A stretch of DNA of 64,000 nt from Candidatus Celerinatantimonas neptuna (GTDB taxonomy: Bacteria; Pseudomonadota; Gammaproteobacteria; Enterobacterales; Celerinatantimonadaceae). Under the pieces are notes generated by a model, which saw only the letters and a program-made list of their open reading frames with translations, searched no databases and had not been told where the DNA came from. Below, piece after piece: positions 44,614 through 54,344 of the stretch (its first letter is position 1; each line of letters begins with the position of its first letter). The DNA lies in the NCBI GenBank assembly GCA_911810475.1, contig OU461276.1, positions 3,163,501-3,227,500 on the forward strand, read 5' to 3'. A program made the translations under genes and the position numbers.

Positions 44614-45921
44614 ATGAAATTCCCAGGTCGTCGTAAGACAAAACATTATTTCCCAGTAAGTGAAAAGGATCCTTTGGTTCGCCCGGCAAATGTGCATCTG
44701 GCGTTAGAAAATAGCTATATCGTTGGTATTGCTCAAGTGATGGTTGATATTGAAGCAACTGTTAGTCGTGAATTTATCGAATCATTTGGTCTGACACTGG
44801 GCGAATCATTACTGCTTGAAAATGAGACGGCAGAGCAATTGTCAAAAGCTCTGTCTGAATTACCGGAGCAGGTTCGTTGTTTTGCCGGAGGGACGATTGC
44901 TAACACCATTCATAATTACTCTGTTTTGGCTGATGGCCCGTCTTACTTATTAGGAACCATGAGTGGGGATATTCAGGTAGGTAGTTTTGCGTATCAGTAT
45001 CTATGCCATACTTCCAGTCGGGTGAATTTGCAACATTTACAGCCTGTCGATGGATCGATAGGCCGATGTTTTACGCTCATTTCAGAAGATGGACAACGGA
45101 CCTTTGGGATTAGTAAAGGGAAGATGAATTATCTGGATGCGGCTTGTGTTCCGCAATCGCTCATCAATAAAAGTTGTGCATTGGTGATTTCATCCTATTT
45201 AGTGCGAACCAGTGGTGATGAATCGATTATGCAGGCCACAATGCAGGCGATTGAATATGCGCGTCAGGCTCAGGTCCCGGTTGTTTTAACACTAGGAACG
45301 CAGCATTTAATTGCTCAGGAACCTGACTGGTGGCGCCAGTTTATTATTGATTATGTTGATATTTTAGCTATGAATGAAGATGAAGCATGGGCATTGACGG
45401 GTAATAAAGCTCCGCTTGGGGCGATTAATGATGCGCTGGAGTATTGTGATTTAGTGCTTTGTACGGCTGGCGCTGAAGGGTTGTATATGGGCGGGTTTTG
45501 TGACATTGAATCGTTAAGACAGACCCGGCATCCACTTCGATCTTCCCGGGATATTGGTGAGTTCAACTATTATGAATTTAGCCGGGCCATGCGCAGGGGG
45601 GATTGTCAGGAGCCAACAAAAATATATAGTCATATTTCTCCTTACATGGGTGGCCCTTATCAGATCCGTAATACAAATGGCGCTGGTGATGGTGCTTTGT
45701 CTGCTGTTTTGCATGATATAGTGGCTAATCGTTATCACTGCCTGACTGTTCCTAATTCAGCAAAACATTCCCGGCCATTTTTGACATATTCTTCACTGGC
45801 ACAGATTTGTAAATATGCGAACCGTGTGAGTTATGAGGTGTTGATGCAGTCATCTCCGCGTTTAAGCCATAGCTTACCTGAACGTGAAGATAGCCTTGAA
45901 GAAGGATATTGGGAGAATTAA
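44614..45921 (+). CDS. gsk: Inosine-guanosine kinase
   Basis: 435 residues from the ATG at 44614; a GTG directly before it is less likely. It is a PfkB-family kinase that salvages guanosine and inosine. CFAGGTIANTIHNYSVLADG, AMNEDEAWALTGN and the anion-hole/catalytic motif NTNGAGDGALSAVLHD are seen. The opening MKFPGRRKTKHYFPVS is typical of Gsk. E. coli Gsk has 434 residues. It is followed by a strong hairpin shared with the convergent yeeX gene. Confidence 0.95.
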   Translation: MKFPGRRKTKHYFPVSEKDPLVRPANVHLALENSYIVGIAQVMVDIEATVSREFIESFGLTLGESLLLENETAEQLSKALSELPEQVRCFAGGTIANTIHNYSVLADGPSYLLGTMSGDIQVGSFAYQYLCHTSSRVNLQHLQPVDGSIGRCFTLISEDGQRTFGISKGKMNYLDAACVPQSLINKSCALVISSYLVRTSGDESIMQATMQAIEYARQAQVPVVLTLGTQHLIAQEPDWWRQFIIDYVDILAMNEDEAWALTGNKAPLGAINDALEYCDLVLCTAGAEGLYMGGFCDIESLRQTRHPLRSSRDIGEFNYYEFSRAMRRGDCQEPTKIYSHISPYMGGPYQIRNTNGAGDGALSAVLHDIVANRYHCLTVPNSAKHSRPFLTYSSLAQICKYANRVSYEVLMQSSPRLSHSLPEREDSLEEGYWEN

Positions 45922-46014
45922 TTCAGCTCGTGAGAAACTGCTGGTTGCTGCTAAATTGAGTCTTCTGATTGCTCAATTTATCGACCATTAGATTTTTATG
46001 TTATCCGACATACT

Positions 46015-46042
46015 AGTTTAGTGGAATTTAATCCACTAAACT
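46015..46042. terminator. Bidirectional terminator between gsk and yeeX
   Basis: A perfect 11-bp stem AGTTTAGTGGA and TCCACTAAACT with a 6-nt loop, followed by TTT on the plus strand. Its position between two convergent genes suits use in both directions. Confidence 0.8.
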
Positions 46043-46077
46043 TTTGATGATTAACAATCTTGATTTAAAGCAAACTG

Positions 46078-46392
46078 TTACTCAGATTTAGCTGATTTAA
46101 TTTTTCGCGCCAGTTCCCTGCGTTCTTTGGATAACTCAGCATTTTTGATTGTGTATTCATCCACACGATCTTCATAGTCATTTTTCATATTTTCAATAAT
46201 GGCCATGATTTCGTTAAAAGTCATACCTTCTTGGAGATAGTCCGTTAGGTTATTTAGAAGCTCGACGCGTTTACGGTTATCGCGGATCTTTTTCGCATCA
46301 TCGACCATGTCTCGTTTTAGCTTATTACGGCGGCGAGACATAGATACTAATTCAAGTACCTGAGCCATACGTTGATTACTTGGTTTTTCCAT
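46078..46392 (-). CDS. yeeX: YeeX family protein (DUF496)
   Basis: 104 residues. It matches the DUF496/YeeX family throughout: [40 protein letters not shown] and [20 protein letters not shown]. It is a small, highly charged, largely helical cytoplasmic protein with probable coiled coils. Its molecular role is not established; E. coli YeeX has about 109 residues. The ATG at 46390-46392 has GGAG upstream. Confidence 0.9.
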   Translation of the reverse strand: MEKPSNQRMAQVLELVSMSRRRNKLKRDMVDDAKKIRDNRKRVELLNNLTDYLQEGMTFNEIMAIIENMKNDYEDRVDEYTIKNAELSKERRELARKIKSAKSE

Positions 46393-46516
46393 GAGAACTC
46401 CAACAGATATAAAAACAGTTCATATGATGATGCCTAATGTACCTTTTCTTATAGGTCAGGCAAAGGGTTACTGACAGAAATTATTGATATGGCGCAAGAT
46501 GGGGTGAAAGACTTGC

Positions 46517-47746
46517 TTATTCTCGTGCAAAAAAATAGCCGATTTTCCAGGATTGCATCTCACTGATTTGTTCTTCACTGAGATCTTCCTGGTTGATCGA
46601 ATGTGTAACTTTCAGGTTGAGTTGCTCCAGACTTTCGATTGGTAAGTCGTCAATTTGTTCTATACCATCATGAAGCCGTTTTACATACGGTTTCAATTTA
46701 TTGGCGGGATTACTGCCTGCGACAATTGAGAAATCCTGATTGCTAAGCTGGACCAGCGTTCCTGGTGGGTAAATGCCCAATGCGTTTGCCAATGCCTGAG
46801 CCATTTCAGGGTTAAACTGTTTATGATTTTTCAGTAAAGACGCAATGGCCAGTTGTGGAGATAATGGTTTTTGCCATGGATTAGGACTGACCAACCAGTC
46901 ATAGTGATCGGCAATTTGAAGTAATTGGGCTTTTTTTGAAATTTGTTTTTTTGATAGTCCTTTAGGGTATCCACTTCCATCAAGCCGTTCATGGTGCTGT
47001 GCAACCAGTTCGAGTAAATCTGCAGGAAATGTCTCTGCCTTTCTTAAAAGATCAATACTATATCCGACGTGTGCTTTATAGAAATTTAATTCAGCTGATG
47101 TGAGAGATGTTGTTTTATGGCGAATTTGATGTGGAACTCTCAGAAAACCAATATCTTGGATCATTGCGGCTAATGCGATTAATTGACCATCCATCAGACC
47201 AAAACCAAGAACTTTAGCAATGAGGATTGATAGTGCGCAAACATTCATCGAGTGGGTAAACAGATTATCACTGTTCTTACTATTTAAGATGAGATAAACG
47301 TTTGGCAATTGGGTATTTTTCCATATAGGCTCGCATATTTGTTGGATGCAATACAGTAATTCCGAATAGACGACTGTGGGGTCGGCGTGGAAACGGGATA
47401 ATGTATTTTTAAACAGGCTGATCTGGTCGTTATACCATTCTTCTGTCTGACGTTGTTGAATTTTTTGCTGGCGTTGAAATGTTTCTTCAGGACCGAGAGT
47501 GGGTTTTGAAATAGAACGTAAGTTTTGTGTTTCAAACGCGGCTGTTCGGGATGGACGCAAAGAAGGATCTGATTTTGCCAGGTTCACTTCAATTTCTTTT
47601 AGTGGGAGTTGTTTTAGAACCAGAAGTTCTTCTGAATTTTTTATTTTAAAGTTGTTTAGTAAAAAAGGATGATTTGTCCAGCCTAATGGGAGGCAGACAT
47701 AATGACCAATCTGTAGTTTTTCTAAAGGTATTTTTTTTAGTGCCAT
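46517..47746 (-). CDS. HD-GYP-type protein with a substituted HD motif
   Basis: 409 residues from the ATG at 47744-47746 (MALKKIPLEKLQIGHYV), preceded by AGGGT. A longer in-frame start at 47827 adds 27 residues without family features. The N-terminal about 120 residues resemble DUF3391. The HD-GYP domain follows: FTHSMNVCALS, then AAMIQDIGFLRVP where the family has LLHDIGK, then AHVGYSIDLL and QHHERLDGSGYPKGL. HD-GYP proteins hydrolyse cyclic di-GMP. Here the His of the HD pair is Gln, so metal binding and activity may be lost or changed; a c-di-GMP-sensing role is possible. The gene is monocistronic. Confidence 0.85.
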   Translation of the reverse strand: MALKKIPLEKLQIGHYVCLPLGWTNHPFLLNNFKIKNSEELLVLKQLPLKEIEVNLAKSDPSLRPSRTAAFETQNLRSISKPTLGPEETFQRQQKIQQRQTEEWYNDQISLFKNTLSRFHADPTVVYSELLYCIQQICEPIWKNTQLPNVYLILNSKNSDNLFTHSMNVCALSILIAKVLGFGLMDGQLIALAAMIQDIGFLRVPHQIRHKTTSLTSAELNFYKAHVGYSIDLLRKAETFPADLLELVAQHHERLDGSGYPKGLSKKQISKKAQLLQIADHYDWLVSPNPWQKPLSPQLAIASLLKNHKQFNPEMAQALANALGIYPPGTLVQLSNQDFSIVAGSNPANKLKPYVKRLHDGIEQIDDLPIESLEQLNLKVTHSINQEDLSEEQISEMQSWKIGYFFARE

Positions 47747-48222
47747 CTTATTTCTACCCTGATCATCTGTTTTCTTTATCTTCAAAAAAATATCAATAAC
47801 ATCTTTATATCCTATAGTTACCCCCATATTTATTATCGTACGACTTTGTACTAACTTTAAATATTAGTGGTATATTGGTGTTTTTAAAGTCAATTTATTT
47901 AAACATACGTTGAATAGTTTGAAATATCTACTATTAAGCTGTGTTGATATGAAAGGTGATTTTTACAGCTATTGCTGTTTATTTAAACAAAATAGGTTTT
48001 ATACCGTGTCGTTATCTGCTCAAAGTAGGAGAATTTCAGTTTTTTTGAAGGTGTTTTGGGGTTCTGATAATGATTTCTTACTTTGAGTTTATCGGACTAT
48101 AGCTTATTGCTTCATTCATTTTTATTGAAGGTGTTGAACAAAAAGTTTGTTATTAACTTTTAAATCTGAGGTTAATTTGATTATTCTTTTTGTTTTTTAG
48201 GTAGAAGACTAGAGAGGTTTAT
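47747..48222. other. Gene-free stretch between the HD-GYP gene and ubiX
   Basis: About 475 bp, AT-rich, holding the two divergent promoters. No gene, no clear inverted repeat and no RNA gene recognised. A GAGAGG ribosome site lies at its right end, before the ubiX TTG. Confidence 0.35.
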
Positions 48223-48867
48223 TTGCAAACGATTACTTTGGCTATCACAGGTGCTTCTGGAATACCTTATGCCTTGCGATTATTGGAAGTTTTGGTTGCA
48301 GCAGAGCATCAGATTTATTTATTAATATCTGGTGCGGCAAAGGTTGTGCTTGCTACTGAAGCCGATGAACGTTGGCCTTCATCGGATGAACAATTCGATG
48401 CGTATGTTATGCAGCGTTTTAATGCACTCTCAGGTCAGATTGTCAGATTGGGGAAGGAACAGTGGTTTTCTCCTGTTGCATCGGGGTCATCTGCTCCAAA
48501 ACAGATGGTGGTTTGCCCATGTAGTATGGGTACCCTTGCTTCTATTCGTCATGGTCTGTCTGATAATTTGATTGAACGAGCTGCTGATGTGGTAATTAAA
48601 GAGAAAGGGCAATTAATTGTGGTGCCAAGGGAGATGCCTTTTTCTACGATACATCTGGAGAATATGTTGGCTTTATCAAAGATGGGGGTTGAGATTTTTC
48701 CTGCAGCACCAGGCTTTTACCATAAACCGAAGCAAATAAGCGAAATGATTGATCATGTTGTCGGGCGGATTTTAGATCATCTGCAAATCCCGCAACAGAT
48801 CATGCCTAAGTGGGGGTGTCAGGGATGTCAGGGCGGGTTGAAAGAAAAAAATGAAAGAAAAAAATAG
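48223..48867 (+). CDS. ubiX: Flavin prenyltransferase UbiX
   Basis: 214 residues. UbiX makes prenylated FMN, the cofactor of the decarboxylase UbiD in ubiquinone synthesis. Seen are the FMN-binding [39 protein letters not shown], and [20 protein letters not shown]. The start is a TTG at 48223 with GAGAGG 5-9 nt upstream; there is no in-frame ATG nearby. The Cys/Gly-rich tail ([15 protein letters not shown]) extends beyond typical UbiX. It overlaps the DUF523 gene by 17 bp. Confidence 0.92.
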   Translation: MQTITLAITGASGIPYALRLLEVLVAAEHQIYLLISGAAKVVLATEADERWPSSDEQFDAYVMQRFNALSGQIVRLGKEQWFSPVASGSSAPKQMVVCPCSMGTLASIRHGLSDNLIERAADVVIKEKGQLIVVPREMPFSTIHLENMLALSKMGVEIFPAAPGFYHKPKQISEMIDHVVGRILDHLQIPQQIMPKWGCQGCQGGLKEKNERKK

Positions 48868-49825
48868 AGGAAGACTTTATCCCAAGATCCGCTTAGGTGT
48901 GAGTGCTTGTGTTATCGGTGAAAAAGTTCGTTTTGACGGGGGGCATAAATCTTCAGCTTTTCTAGTGGATGAACTTGCTCCGTGGGTTGATTTTGTTTCA
49001 TTTTGTCCGGAGATGAGCGCAGGTTTAGGATCACCCAGGCCTGCAATTCGTCTGGTATTGGTTGATGATTATATTCGGGTTCAGGGGGCATCGAGACGAT
49101 CACTGGATGTGACTGAATCTTTGCTGTCGGCGGTTGATTCATTAACTATCAAAGCCAGAGATTTAACCGGGTTTGTTTTTTGTGCTAAATCGCCAAGTTG
49201 TGGGATGGAGCGGGTCAAGGTTTATCAACCAAGTGGTGATCCGCTACCTCAGATGCGTCCAGGCGTTTTTGCCGGGAAGTTGATGGTATCATATCCGCAA
49301 ATTCCCTGTGAAGAAACTGGCCGGTTAAATGATCGATTACTTAGAGAAAGCTTTTTGTGTCGATTATTTTGCCATGGAGATTGGCAACAACTATGTAAAG
49401 ATGGATTAACCCGGGCTAGTTTGGTTGAATTCCATAGTCGATATAAGCTGCTATTAATGGCTCACTCTCCAGAACATTATCGAAAAATCGGACCAATGCT
49501 TGCAGATCTAAGAGGGAAGGATTTAATTGTATTAGGTGAACAGTATATTCGGTGTTTGATGGATGGATTAGCTATTACTGCAACACGTAAAAAGCATACG
49601 AATGTCTTAATGCATATTCAAGGGTATTTTAAACGACAACTCTCCTCAGTTGATAAAAAAGCTTTGACTGAAATGATTTTACGCTATCAACAAGGCTTAT
49701 TACCTTTAAGCGCTCCGCTGGAAATGCTTTGTCATCATCTGAGACATTTCCCTGACGATTATTTGCAATTACAAACATACTTTCAACCTTATCCAATAGA
49801 ATTGGTCACTAAAAGTGTAATTTAG
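48851..49825 (+). CDS. DUF523 and DUF1722 domain protein
   Basis: 324 residues. Residues 10-160 are DUF523, with Cys residues that could bind an iron-sulfur cluster: [35 protein letters not shown] and [17 protein letters not shown]523 protein (TudS) has been shown to be a [4Fe-4S] 2-thiouracil desulfidase. Residues 190-315 are DUF1722 (YbgA-like: [20 protein letters not shown]). It is translationally coupled to ubiX by overlap. A thiouracil-type desulfurase role is inferred from the family only. Confidence 0.86.
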   Translation: MKEKNRGRLYPKIRLGVSACVIGEKVRFDGGHKSSAFLVDELAPWVDFVSFCPEMSAGLGSPRPAIRLVLVDDYIRVQGASRRSLDVTESLLSAVDSLTIKARDLTGFVFCAKSPSCGMERVKVYQPSGDPLPQMRPGVFAGKLMVSYPQIPCEETGRLNDRLLRESFLCRLFCHGDWQQLCKDGLTRASLVEFHSRYKLLLMAHSPEHYRKIGPMLADLRGKDLIVLGEQYIRCLMDGLAITATRKKHTNVLMHIQGYFKRQLSSVDKKALTEMILRYQQGLLPLSAPLEMLCHHLRHFPDDYLQLQTYFQPYPIELVTKSVI

Positions 49826-50071
49826 TATTAATCTGGTATAAAGCTTTTTCGACAAGGCTTCAGGCCTGACAAAATGGTAAGGTAGATTTGAGCTAAAATG
49901 AACAAACGTTTTATGTTTTGGGTACGGCTATTAAAACGCGTTTTGTGATTATTGTGAGTTCTAGCTGGTTGTTTTCCCTATGACAGAGCTTGATGCCGGG
50001 AACAAAACGCGTTTAATTAAGTAAGATGGATACAATCCATATCAGTCAATATGCCTCTGTTGGACTACCTG

Positions 50072-50506
50072 TTAATCTTCCTGGTGATCAGGGCAACTCC
50101 CATCAACACAATTACCGTATAGGTATAAGCTATGGTTCGTTAATTTGACGTGATGTTGTTCAGCAATGATTTTTTGCCGTTCTTCAATAATTTCATCACG
50201 AAATTCAATGACTTTACCGCAGTCCAGGCAGACGAGGTGATCATGGTGATGCTGACTGTTTAGCTCAAAAACAGATTTTCCCCCTTCAAAATGATGACGG
50301 GTAACAATTCCTGCATCATCGAATTGGTTCAGAACTCGGTAGACGGTTGCCAATCCAATTTCTTCACCTTGGTCGATGAGTTTTTTATAAAGATCTTCTG
50401 CACTAATGTGAGCTGATTCCGGATGTTGCATCAAGTCAAGGATTTTGATCCTTGGTAGCGTGACTTTCAGACCTGCTTTTTTAAGTGCTTGGTTATTATC
50501 TGGCAT
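50072..50506 (-). CDS. fur: Ferric uptake regulator Fur
   Basis: 144 residues. It has a winged-helix N-terminus (KVTLPRIKILDLMQHPESAH, LATVYRVLNQFDDAGIVTRH) and a metal-binding C-terminus (FELNSQHHHDHLVCLDCGKV, and GNCVDGSCPDHQED with the structural zinc Cys pair). It represses iron-uptake genes when iron is ample. E. coli Fur has 148 residues. It is followed on the same strand, to its left, by a gene-free 245 bp, and preceded by the transglycosylase gene. Confidence 0.96.
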   Translation of the reverse strand: MPDNNQALKKAGLKVTLPRIKILDLMQHPESAHISAEDLYKKLIDQGEEIGLATVYRVLNQFDDAGIVTRHHFEGGKSVFELNSQHHHDHLVCLDCGKVIEFRDEIIEERQKIIAEQHHVKLTNHSLYLYGNCVDGSCPDHQED

Positions 50507-50700
50507 ATTTAGAACTATTCGCTTGATTAAATGAATCGATCAGGTGTTGTAAGCGTATATTATAATACCTACTCGAACTTAATGACGATGACTTTTACCT
50601 ATCAACCACTAAGATAATACCAATTTACCATGAAAATACGTTAATACCTATCAAATTAAGGAAATGTATCGGTATTGGAGATGAATTAGTTGATTTACAA

Positions 50701-51360
50701 TCAAAAGTTGTTATTTGGATCCCATCTTGACATGACTTTTTTGACATAATGCTGCGTTTCCTGATATGGAGGTATACCGTTATAACGTTTAACTGCATTT
50801 TCTCCGGCATTGTATGCAGCAAGTGCCAGTTGAACAGATTGAAACTGATTAATAAGTAAACGTAAATAACGGCTGCCGGCATCAATATTAGCTGCGGGAT
50901 CAAAAGGGTTTTTGACTGAAAATCGCCGGGCTGTTTTTGGCATTAATTGCATCAATCCCATTGCGCCAGCTTTTGATACGGCTTTATGTCGATAGCTGGA
51001 TTCGACAGCGATGACTGCTTTGAGTAACTGAACCGGGATCTTGTATCGCTTTGAAGCTTGTTTGATGAGTCTGGCAAACGGATGCTTATTTGTTTTTGAT
51101 TCAACAGCGTTGTCACCAAAAGGGGACGTTTGTTTGTTTTGAAATTGTTGTGCGTTAAGCTTTGGTTTTGATGATTTTATGCGAAACCGTGCAGGCATCG
51201 ATGCTCCCTGAGAGTTTCGCATCAATAATTTCCACTGGGGACCTTTTTGATGATTGGCAAAAAACATCTTGCCCTGACTATCGTAACGATACCAGAGGTC
51301 AGCCTGTACTGACAGACTGAATAAACTTAGAATTAAAATAAGAACAAGTTTGAATTGCAT
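50701..51360 (-). CDS. Secreted lytic transglycosylase (SLT domain)
   Basis: 219 residues from the ATG at 51358-51360. MQFKLVLILILSLFSLSVQA is a Sec signal peptide. A DUF4124-like N-terminal part (DLWYRYDSQGKMFFANHQKG) is followed by the SLT catalytic domain: LLKAVIAVESSYRHKAVSKA with the catalytic Glu, GAMGLMQLMPKTARRF, and LALAAYNAGENAVKRYNG. It cleaves peptidoglycan in the periplasm. It is inserted between fldA and fur, which are neighbours in enteric bacteria. Confidence 0.9.
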   Translation of the reverse strand: MQFKLVLILILSLFSLSVQADLWYRYDSQGKMFFANHQKGPQWKLLMRNSQGASMPARFRIKSSKPKLNAQQFQNKQTSPFGDNAVESKTNKHPFARLIKQASKRYKIPVQLLKAVIAVESSYRHKAVSKAGAMGLMQLMPKTARRFSVKNPFDPAANIDAGSRYLRLLINQFQSVQLALAAYNAGENAVKRYNGIPPYQETQHYVKKVMSRWDPNNNF

Positions 51361-51421
51361 ATCACCCAACTGCTATCCCTTTAACGTTAGTGATAGCGGC
51401 AAAATCGGGGAATTGTTTAGA

Positions 51422-51448
51422 AAAAAGCTGAAAAATATTCAGCTTTTT
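51422..51448. terminator. Terminator after fldA
   Basis: The stem AAAAAGCTGAA and TTCAGCTTTTT with loop AAATA gives T runs on either strand. It terminates fldA on the minus strand, 11 bp after its stop. Confidence 0.88.
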
Positions 51449-51458
51449 ATCGTAGAAA

Positions 51459-51986
51459 TTAATCTTCGAGTTCAGCTAAGCACATTTCATCATAAACTTG
51501 TTTACACCAAGTTTTGACTCGTTGTTCTGTCAGTTCGGGCTGGCGATCTTCATCAATACCTAATCCGACAAAGTGGTTTTCATCAACGAGTGCTTTGGAT
51601 GCTTCAAATTCATATCCTTCACATGGCCAGTGACCGATAATCGTTGCGCCTTTGGCTTCTACGATATCTCTGACGGTTCCCATTGCATCTAAGAAGTACT
51701 CGGCATAATCTTCCTGATCACCACAGCCGAAAATTGCAACCAACTTTTCGGAAAAATCAATTTGTTCTAGTTCTGGGAAAAAATCATCCCAGTCACATTG
51801 GGATTCACCGTAATACCAGGTCGGAATACCAATTAAAATCAACGAGTAGCTATCAATATCTTCTTTTGTTGATTTAGCGATATCGCGAACATCTACCATA
51901 TGTTTGCCCAATTCTTTTTGAATCATTAGGGCAACAGCTTCGGTATTACCGGTATCACTACCGAAGAACAATCCAACGCTTGCCAT
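51459..51986 (-). CDS. fldA: Flavodoxin FldA
   Basis: 175 residues, long-chain flavodoxin. The FMN phosphate loop is FFGSDTGNTEAVALMIQ; GIPTWYYGESQCDWDDFFPE and FGCGDQEDYAEYFLDAMG flank the flavin. It donates electrons to enzymes such as methionine synthase and IspG/IspH. E. coli FldA has 176 residues. It is 14 bp downstream of ybfE, as in E. coli. Confidence 0.96.
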   Translation of the reverse strand: MASVGLFFGSDTGNTEAVALMIQKELGKHMVDVRDIAKSTKEDIDSYSLILIGIPTWYYGESQCDWDDFFPELEQIDFSEKLVAIFGCGDQEDYAEYFLDAMGTVRDIVEAKGATIIGHWPCEGYEFEASKALVDENHFVGLGIDEDRQPELTEQRVKTWCKQVYDEMCLAELED

Positions 51987-52000
51987 AGTTTTACCTGTTG

Positions 52001-52294
52001 TTATCGTGATGGTTCTGTCTTTAAATCTGCCAGATGCTTGATAAGCACCTGCTCTATCAGTTCGCTGCGGCTGATCCCTTGTTTCTCTGCCAAGCCATTA
52101 AGGTCATCGAATAGTTGATTCTCTACTTTTAGCTCGATACGCTTTAATCCTTTTTGGCGATCCCTGCGGAGCTGATTCCGCTTATTCACCCGAAGTTGCT
52201 GTTTTCGGGGAAGGGGATTTGTTTTTGGCCTGCCAGCACGCTTTTCATTTGCAAACAGATCGATCGTTGTCCGATCCGTATTTTGTTTTGCCAT
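52001..52294 (-). CDS. ybfE: YbfE family protein (LexA-regulated in E. coli)
   Basis: 97 residues, basic, with a ribbon-helix-helix-like C-terminus (RIELKVENQLFDDLNGLAEK, GISRSELIEQVLIKHL). It matches E. coli YbfE in length, content and position before fldA. In E. coli the gene is under LexA control; I do not see a convincing CTGT-N8-ACAG box here. It is probably a DNA-binding protein of unknown target. Confidence 0.88.
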   Translation of the reverse strand: MAKQNTDRTTIDLFANEKRAGRPKTNPLPRKQQLRVNKRNQLRRDRQKGLKRIELKVENQLFDDLNGLAEKQGISRSELIEQVLIKHLADLKTEPSR

Positions 52295-52642
52295 AAACCT
52301 ACATACTAGCAGTTATTAAAAAAACCTGAGTCGGCCCAGGCGAGATTTTTATAGTCTCATGCTGAATGTTTTGGTATGCACAAGAACACGCTAATATGTG
52401 AATATACCTTAAACAAAGATTGGTTGATTTATCGCTATTTTATGTTGTAAAAATAGTGATAATCATTGCCATAAGCTGTTTTGCCGCTTCTTCAACATGT
52501 TTATCATATCAACTGACATCATTAAAGATTATAGCCGATGGGTTACCAAACTTGTTTTTAGATAAGGATTAACTATCCCATATCAAGATGCTCAAAGGCC
52601 CTTTAAACAAGAGCGGACTATAGCATAAAGGATTCACTTTTG
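52295..52642. promoter_or_regulatory. Upstream region of ybfE-fldA with a Fur-box-like site
   Basis: A 348-bp gap between two minus-strand genes. It carries the Fur-like sequence at 52452-52470 and an AT-rich remainder. No gene is seen. Confidence 0.4.
52452..52470 (-). promoter_or_regulatory. Fur-box-like site upstream of ybfE-fldA
   Basis: AATAGTGATAATCATTGCC matches the 19-bp consensus GATAATGATAATCATTATC at 15 of 19 positions, including the central TGATAATCATT. It lies about 160 bp upstream of ybfE. Flavodoxin often substitutes for ferredoxin under iron limitation, so Fur control of this operon would make sense. Confidence 0.5.
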
Positions 52643-53431
52643 TTAATTTTCTAATGCGAAAAATTGACTGACTAGTCGATTAAACTGTTGTGGTTTTTCT
52701 GCATGAAGCCAGTGACCTGTATTCATAAGAATCTTAACTTTTGCGTGAGGGAATTGTTTGAGTATTGTATCTTGATATTTCTCTACCAAATAATCAGAGA
52801 GTGCTCCTTTGAGAAATAGTGTCGGACCGTTGTATTTTTCTTCTGAAAAAGGCCAGTTGATGATATCTGAATAAAATTGTTGTAATTCATGGATGGCAAA
52901 TTGCCAGAACCACGTTTGGTTTTCGTGTTTGAGTGATTTTATGAGAAATTGTCTGACCCCTGGATTCGCAATGAACTGGGATAATTGATTATTCGCATCC
53001 TGTCTGGAGCATATAGAATTTAAATTGACACTATTTAAGCCGTTAAATTCGCTTTGATGACCGTGACTGTAAGTCACAGGGGCTATATCTGCTACAATTA
53101 ATTTTGCGACTCGCTTCGGTGCTAAGAGTGCTGTTGCCATTGCTATTTTCCCACCCATCGAATGGCCTAACAGATAGCAACTATCAATTCCCAAAGTATC
53201 CATTGTTGAAAGCAATGCCTCAGCCTGAGCATGGTAATCCATTGTTTGTACACGGGGTGATTGGCCATGATTTAATGCATCTATCAGATAAACCCTGGCA
53301 AATTTGCTTAATTGTTTTCCTAAACTTGATAAATTAGAACCGTCGCCAAATAATCCATGGATTAACAGAATGTAAACGGGCGAAGGGTTTGTCCCTGTAT
53401 ACTTTAAGGTGGTTGTATGTAATGGCTGCAT
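52643..53431 (-). CDS. ybfF: Alpha/beta-hydrolase esterase YbfF
   Basis: 262 residues. ILLIHGLFGDGSNLSSLGKQ is the oxyanion region; LLGHSMGGKIAMATALLAPK has the nucleophile Ser; LMNTGHWLHAEKPQQFNRLV has the catalytic His. E. coli YbfF (254 residues) is an acyl-CoA or general esterase and lies divergently from seqA, as here. Cytoplasmic. Confidence 0.92.
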   Translation of the reverse strand: MQPLHTTTLKYTGTNPSPVYILLIHGLFGDGSNLSSLGKQLSKFARVYLIDALNHGQSPRVQTMDYHAQAEALLSTMDTLGIDSCYLLGHSMGGKIAMATALLAPKRVAKLIVADIAPVTYSHGHQSEFNGLNSVNLNSICSRQDANNQLSQFIANPGVRQFLIKSLKHENQTWFWQFAIHELQQFYSDIINWPFSEEKYNGPTLFLKGALSDYLVEKYQDTILKQFPHAKVKILMNTGHWLHAEKPQQFNRLVSQFFALEN

Positions 53432-53799
53432 CTATTGTTTTCTATGGTTGTAGCTTTATTGATTATTGTGCTGGGTCTTGATGGCAGGCTCAAGAAATAA
53501 TTAACTTCAAATTGAAAGATGTATCTTTTCCCTATGAATATCGGTGATGTTTTGATTGTATCGATTTCTTCGGGGGGTTATTTAAAATATAGGAATGATT
53601 CAGTTTGATTGTGTGCAGAAAACAAACAACAGATTAGATAAAAAACAGATTGCATAAAAAATATCCAATGGTTAGATGAGTATGTTGGAATAGGGTATGT
53701 TTATTGAGCATTAATTATCTGAATCAGCAGTCGAGAATTTATTTCGACAATGTATAATATTTGCAGTAATTCAAACCGTTTTGGTGAATGTTAATCCCG
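53432..53799. promoter_or_regulatory. Divergent ybfF/seqA promoter region
   Basis: An AT-rich gap of about 370 bp between the divergent ybfF and seqA genes. It must contain both promoters. No clear operator, repeat or RNA gene is seen. Confidence 0.35.
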
Positions 53800-54297
53800 A
53801 TGAAGTCAATCGAAATAGACGAAGATCTTTACTATTATATAGCCAGTCAAACTCAGCATATCGGTGAAAGTGCCTCAGAAATTTTGCGTCGGTTATTACA
53901 AGTTGACGAACAATCAGTCAATGATAGTAATAAAAAAACACCGACTGTCTGTGGGCAGCGAGAGCAATTAGAAAAATTGGTTGCAAGTCAAGAATTTGTT
54001 AACCAGTCCAGCTCGGTTGGCCGGTTTATGCTATTACTCAGTTACTTATATCAAAATAATCCTAAAGGATTTAGCCAGGCAAGCCAGATTAAAGGCAGTA
54101 AGCGTGTTTATTTTGCGACCAGTGAAGCAGCATTATTATCTAATGGTAAAACAACCAAGCCTAAGATGATTCCTGGTTCACCATTTTGGGTGATTACCAA
54201 TACAAATACAGGTCGTAAACGATTAATTCTTGCTCAAGTCATGCAGTCAATGGGGTATTCTGAGTCAGATGCTGGGTTGGCTTGTCAGGTTATATAG
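53800..54297 (+). CDS. seqA: Negative regulator of replication initiation SeqA
   Basis: 165 residues from the ATG at 53800 (MKSIEIDEDLYYYIASQTQH), aligned with the E. coli start; an ATG at 53788 would add four residues. The N-terminal multimerisation domain has IGESASEILRRLL. The C-terminal DNA-binding domain has FWVITNTNTGRKRLILAQVM and ends in GYSESDAGLACQVI. SeqA binds hemimethylated GATC and delays re-initiation at oriC, so Dam methylation is implied for this organism. pgm follows, as in E. coli. Confidence 0.95.
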   Translation: MKSIEIDEDLYYYIASQTQHIGESASEILRRLLQVDEQSVNDSNKKTPTVCGQREQLEKLVASQEFVNQSSSVGRFMLLLSYLYQNNPKGFSQASQIKGSKRVYFATSEAALLSNGKTTKPKMIPGSPFWVITNTNTGRKRLILAQVMQSMGYSESDAGLACQVI

Positions 54298-54344
54298 TAC
54301 TTATTTTGTGAGTATTTAAATATTAATCATTGGAGAAAATAATT

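Noticed and set aside
52295-52330. LexA box upstream of ybfE
   Set aside because: No CTGT-N8-ACAG-like palindrome is present in the immediate upstream region, despite the LexA control known in E. coli.
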